64,000 nucleotides of DNA from Aquilaria yunnanensis. Taxonomy: Eukaryota > Streptophyta > Magnoliopsida > Malvales > Thymelaeaceae. This document shows positions 55,742 through 64,000 of this stretch, one piece after another. The position numbers and the translations under genes are program-made. The stretch covers positions 88,736,893 through 88,800,892 of the forward strand of contig CM077594.1 in assembly GCA_039654915.1 (NCBI GenBank). Direction: 5' to 3'. Each line of letters begins with the position of its first letter. The stretch's first letter is position 1. The notes under the pieces are model-generated. The model searched no databases and was not told the DNA's origin. It saw only the letters and a list, made by a program, of their open reading frames with translations.

Positions 55742-56256
55742 TTACCAGTAGTCCCTAATTTTTAATTGTGAATTCATTTTTTTCCCTGTTTTATTTTGGT
55801 CCTAAACTCAAGATAACTGTCTAGCACAAATTTCAAAAATTATAGTTTAAATGTTTAATCACTGTCTTCTATTAAAATTAAAGTATATAATAACTTTTTA
55901 ACAGGCAAGAGACAATTTAAATCAGTAATTTTTTGTTCTTAAATGATATAAGTTCAATTTACTAAGAGGAAAACTAGTGATTCGAAGTATCTATTAACTC
56001 CAAAAAAATTATTTTATAGATTGCATTTACTATAAGATAGTTGTCGAATAGTTCAAATTGTGATTAAAGTTAATTACTATGAGACAATCAGTTTGAGTTA
56101 ACAAATTTTGTTCAATGGGGGACCATAAATGGGACATTTCTAATAGATTTAGGATTAAAATGAAATATCTTTAATATGTTTAAACCCAAAATAGAACAAT
56201 TAAAAAATTAGGGACTAAATAAAATGATAATTAAATGTTATGGACCACCTATACAA
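55742..56256. repeat. Inverted-repeat element, probable MITE relic
   Basis: agtccctaatttttaattg near 55,750 is matched in reverse complement by caattaaaaaattagggact near 56,198. The flanking words also pair partly. No coding content. Confidence 0.45.
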
Positions 56257-56259
56257 TTA

Positions 56260-59060
56260 ACACTTTCACAAATTCAAAGAGATGAAAGGAGTAGTGTACC
56301 AATATAAGTTTTTTTTTTCAGCATTCAAAAACAATTAAAGAAAAGGACAAGTGTATGTGTTAGTGAGAATTGAGGGCTAGTTTATTTGTTTTCAGAAAAG
56401 TTGGATGTCAAGCTATATTAACCAATATTTAAAAACCAAGAAGAAAGTTTCTAAACTCTCATCAAGGTAGATAAGGCTCTGCCTTTCTATAGCTAAGGCC
56501 TTGGCTGGAAACACCTGCGAATAGGTGTCAAAGAAAGTTTCATTTTTTTTAAATTTTTATCTATCTTCTGTCTTTTTAATATAATTTAATAGTAATTTTT
56601 AAAATCTTAATTTAGATTATACAGATGTTTTCTTTAAGTAATTTTAATTTATATAGTATTTTTATAATTAATTGACATTTAAAAAATACCGTTTTAAAAA
56701 TTTTGAAAAAATGCAGAAAGAAAAATTTGATAATTTAAAATATCAATTAATTGTAAAAAAATACCATATAGATTAAAATTATTAGAAAATAGCTACCATA
56801 GTATCTAAATTAAAATTTTAGAAGTTATTGTAGGACTGTATTAAAAAGACTAGGGGAAAAGTGTCTATTTCTGAAATAGAGTGGAGTGAAATGTAATTTC
56901 ATTTAAATCACGGGGGTAAATTGTAATTATTCCTTGACCTCACACCCACAGACCACGCCTGCCCTGCTCCCCCGCAGCTCGTTTTCGTCGGCTGATCATG
57001 CCGGCCGCCGTTGCCCCCACACACCTTCCCACCACGACTGTCGAACACGCACCCAACTTCCTCATTGAATCGTTGCCGGTTGGAGAGGGAATCCAGCTCG
57101 GAAAATGACTCCGACAGGTTAAGGATCGGGTCCGGGACCTATCCGTTGCTTCTCCAAGATCGTGGATGGGCACCAGCCCGCTCCCCAAGGCTTCATTACC
57201 TCGGAGTAGAGGCCGGTGTCGAGGGCCGTCATTGCGGCGGTTCTTCGTCAGACGAGGAATTGTGGACGTGGCGGAGGAAAGGTTGACGGCGGTTGTGCGG
57301 GGTAAGAGAGGGCCTGACTTGGGCAATAATAGCAATGGCAAAATCGTTATTTTGGCTAAGATGGGGCTCAATGGAAAAACGTGGAGCCACACTCATGAAC
57401 AGTGTTCAAAAGTTGGCATGCTGAAAGCAACTTTTGAGTCAAAAATGGGGCCGACGGTGCCGACATTGTCTTCGGGAGCTGCTGAAGGCAAACCATTTTC
57501 AAATGCATCATATCAACTGTGAATCTGACATGAGCCCCTTTTTCTTGTTTGTTTTTATTTGAAACTTTTAATTGTTGACTATGAAGGGCAACTGACACGT
57601 ATCATTCCTAAATTATTCCAATATTATTTAATTATTCTAAAATTATAAATTATTACGTCAATTTTTTTTAAATTATCCAATTATTGTACCCATTATTTTG
57701 CAATTATATTAAACGTTAAAAAGTGACAGAAGTTGAGGAAAAAATTACATATTCAGTTCCAACACTTAGAAAAAAAATTTTATTTAAGTTCTAAAATTTT
57801 TTATTCAAAACTTTTAAGTCTTTTTCTTTTTCTTAGGCCTTTTTTTAATCTTTTTATTATTCTTACATCATGAGAATTTTTTTTGTTGATTTATCCAAAA
57901 ATCTATATTAAACATTACTAGGATTTATGGGACATTTTTCAATTTTTAAAAGCAATAAATAGAATCAATAGAAAATAAGGAGGTGAATAATTCAAAGTAA
58001 TAATTCTTAGCAGGAATTGATTTCCTCCCATAATGTTGCATTTTATTAATCATAATGCTAAACCACCCGCAACAAATGGCAGGATTCTAATACATGAAAC
58101 AAAGATAAAATAATTTTGATGCAATGAAAGTTAAAAGTGATTGCTTTTAAGTTTCAACTTGCCTTCCTTACTGAAGATCATTAAAGTAGGTTCCTCATGC
58201 ATACCCTTGATTCTCTAAATTTTTCTCTCCAAGCTTGAGCTTGGGAAGTTTAAAATTGGACAAGGATTGATTTGTGTTGTGATCATTCTTAGAAATTAAG
58301 TTTGAAGCTTACAGGGAGGGAGCAGGAGTAGAAGAAAGAAAAGCAACCTTCCTCCGTCTACCATATCCTAATGTTGCCTTCAATGGCGTGCAACAACAAG
58401 AATTGAAATAAAGATCTTTCTTTCTAGCTAGTTAAGGCAAGTGAAGTTCTTTTTCAGTAACAAAAGAAAGAAGACATCTTTCACACATCTTAATGATGTT
58501 AAAGAACTACTTGTTGGCAAGGCAGAGAGTAAGGGTAGAAACTTTTCTCTAGATATCCTTGTAGGTAGACTCATTGTAGTAGAAACCAGGGTCCCTGTGG
58601 ATGAGCAAATGATCAATTTACATGCAGAGCAAATAAATGGTCTTCAATTTGAAGACTTTTTCAGTATTTGTATATATCTTTGCCTTTTAGATATTTTTTT
58701 GTGTGACTTTCCAGTTTGGCCATGGATAGTGGTGTGGGAGACATGGTAGCTTTGATGTTGGTGAGGTGGATGGAAGGCAGCTGGAGATTAGGTATACATG
58801 TTTTAGGTTTGAATTAGAAATTTGTAAAGTTTTAGGATTCAAATATAAAGTTTCCTCAGTATTATAATTGACTGTGCTATTTCTCCTTCAACTTCTGTCA
58901 CTTTTTAACATCTCGTATAATGGCAGAACGACAGATATAACAATTAAATAGTTTAAGGATGACAGATGTAACAATTCATAGTTTAAGAAGTAATAAGCAA
59001 CATTGGGGATAGGTTAGGGTTGATGCGTGTCATTTACTCAAATGTTCATGATGGCTCGTG
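56260..59060. other. Intergenic DNA upstream of terpene synthase; GC-rich island at 56,935-57,500
   Basis: Mostly AT-rich with no supported gene. A 565-bp GC-rich island gives overlapping frames of 91-150 residues on both strands, none recognisable. It could be a first-exon fragment of a host gene. A plus frame at 58,441-58,749 of 102 residues is also unrecognised. I annotate no gene here. Confidence 0.4.
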
Positions 59061-59067
59061 TCGTGTC

Positions 59068-59076
59068 TATAAATAA
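59068..59076 (+). promoter_or_regulatory. TATA box of terpene synthase gene
   Basis: TATAAATAA, 57 bases before the ATG at 59,125. A transcription start near 59,100 would leave a leader of about 25 bases. Confidence 0.6.
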
Positions 59077-59124
59077 CAGTACGAGTGACTCGTGCGAGAC
59101 ATAAATGAGATTAATAAGACATTA

Positions 59125-63971
<4,847 letters not shown>

Positions 63972-64000
63972 GTACCTAATATTATTAATTCATGATGATC

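Noticed and set aside
56935..57530. Host gene on either strand in the GC-rich island
   Set aside because: Frames overlap on both strands, no recognisable domain, and no clear exon-intron structure.
59092..59124. Upstream start for the terpene synthase at 59,092
   Set aside because: It would begin with GTG close to or before the predicted transcription start; the first usable in-frame ATG is 59,125.

Overview
The window is plant nuclear DNA, probably from a eudicot. It is AT-rich, built mostly of nested transposable elements, and ends in the first exons of a terpene synthase gene with plant-type introns. No bacterial operons, rRNA or tRNA genes or CRISPR arrays are visible. Species cannot be told from the sequence alone.

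Positions 1-33,089 hold two nested members of one giant Ty3/gypsy Tat/Ogre-type family. The inner copy (1,391-25,504, 24.1 kb) looks complete. It has 3,883-bp LTRs with no difference seen between them, a 5-bp target duplication (ctgag), a tRNA-Arg-type primer binding site, an Ogre-style ORF1, a gag-protease-G-patch ORF, and a reverse transcriptase-RNase H-archaeal RNase H-integrase ORF. A candidate 202-bp intron lies between protease and RT, and a polypurine tract precedes the 3' LTR. Between integrase and the 3' LTR it also carries about 6.9 kb with four extra intact ORFs. Three are tandem 182-residue proteins with a basic patch and a C-x2-C-x4-C-x3-C finger, resembling the nucleic-acid-binding proteins of carlavirus-like plant RNA viruses. 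The fourth is an intronless LONELY GUY (LOG) cytokinin-activating phosphoribohydrolase. An array of hairpin-forming repeats follows.

The outer copy (1-1,390 plus 25,505-33,089) is the 3' part of a relative. It shows the end of the same finger gene, its own intact LOG gene, a different and much larger tandem array, and a strongly diverged LTR whose transcribed part holds pieces of ordinary host genes. The inner copy's own sequence gives the uninterrupted version of the insertion site. LOG differs by about 1.4% between the copies and adjoining non-coding DNA by about 7%, so the accessory enzyme looks like a maintained part of the family. This accessory module is the main discovery candidate.

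From 33,090 to about 58,800 lie decayed elements. They include a LINE split by a 3.0-kb LTR-like insert and a second 2.3-kb insert, a MULE transposase remnant, a fold-back MITE, and a 2.8-kb non-autonomous CACTA element carrying 1.1 kb of degenerate TTTAGGG sequence. There is also a PPR pseudogene, LINE pieces on both strands, and a 1.86-kb solo LTR inside a LINE.

The right end (59,068-63,971) is the 5' half of a terpene synthase gene: TATA box, plastid-type leader and three exons. Its 3.8-kb first intron contains a long fold-back element. The usual RR(x)8W motif is changed, and intron 2 appears to be of the GC-AG type. This is the only ordinary host gene in the window that still looks functional.
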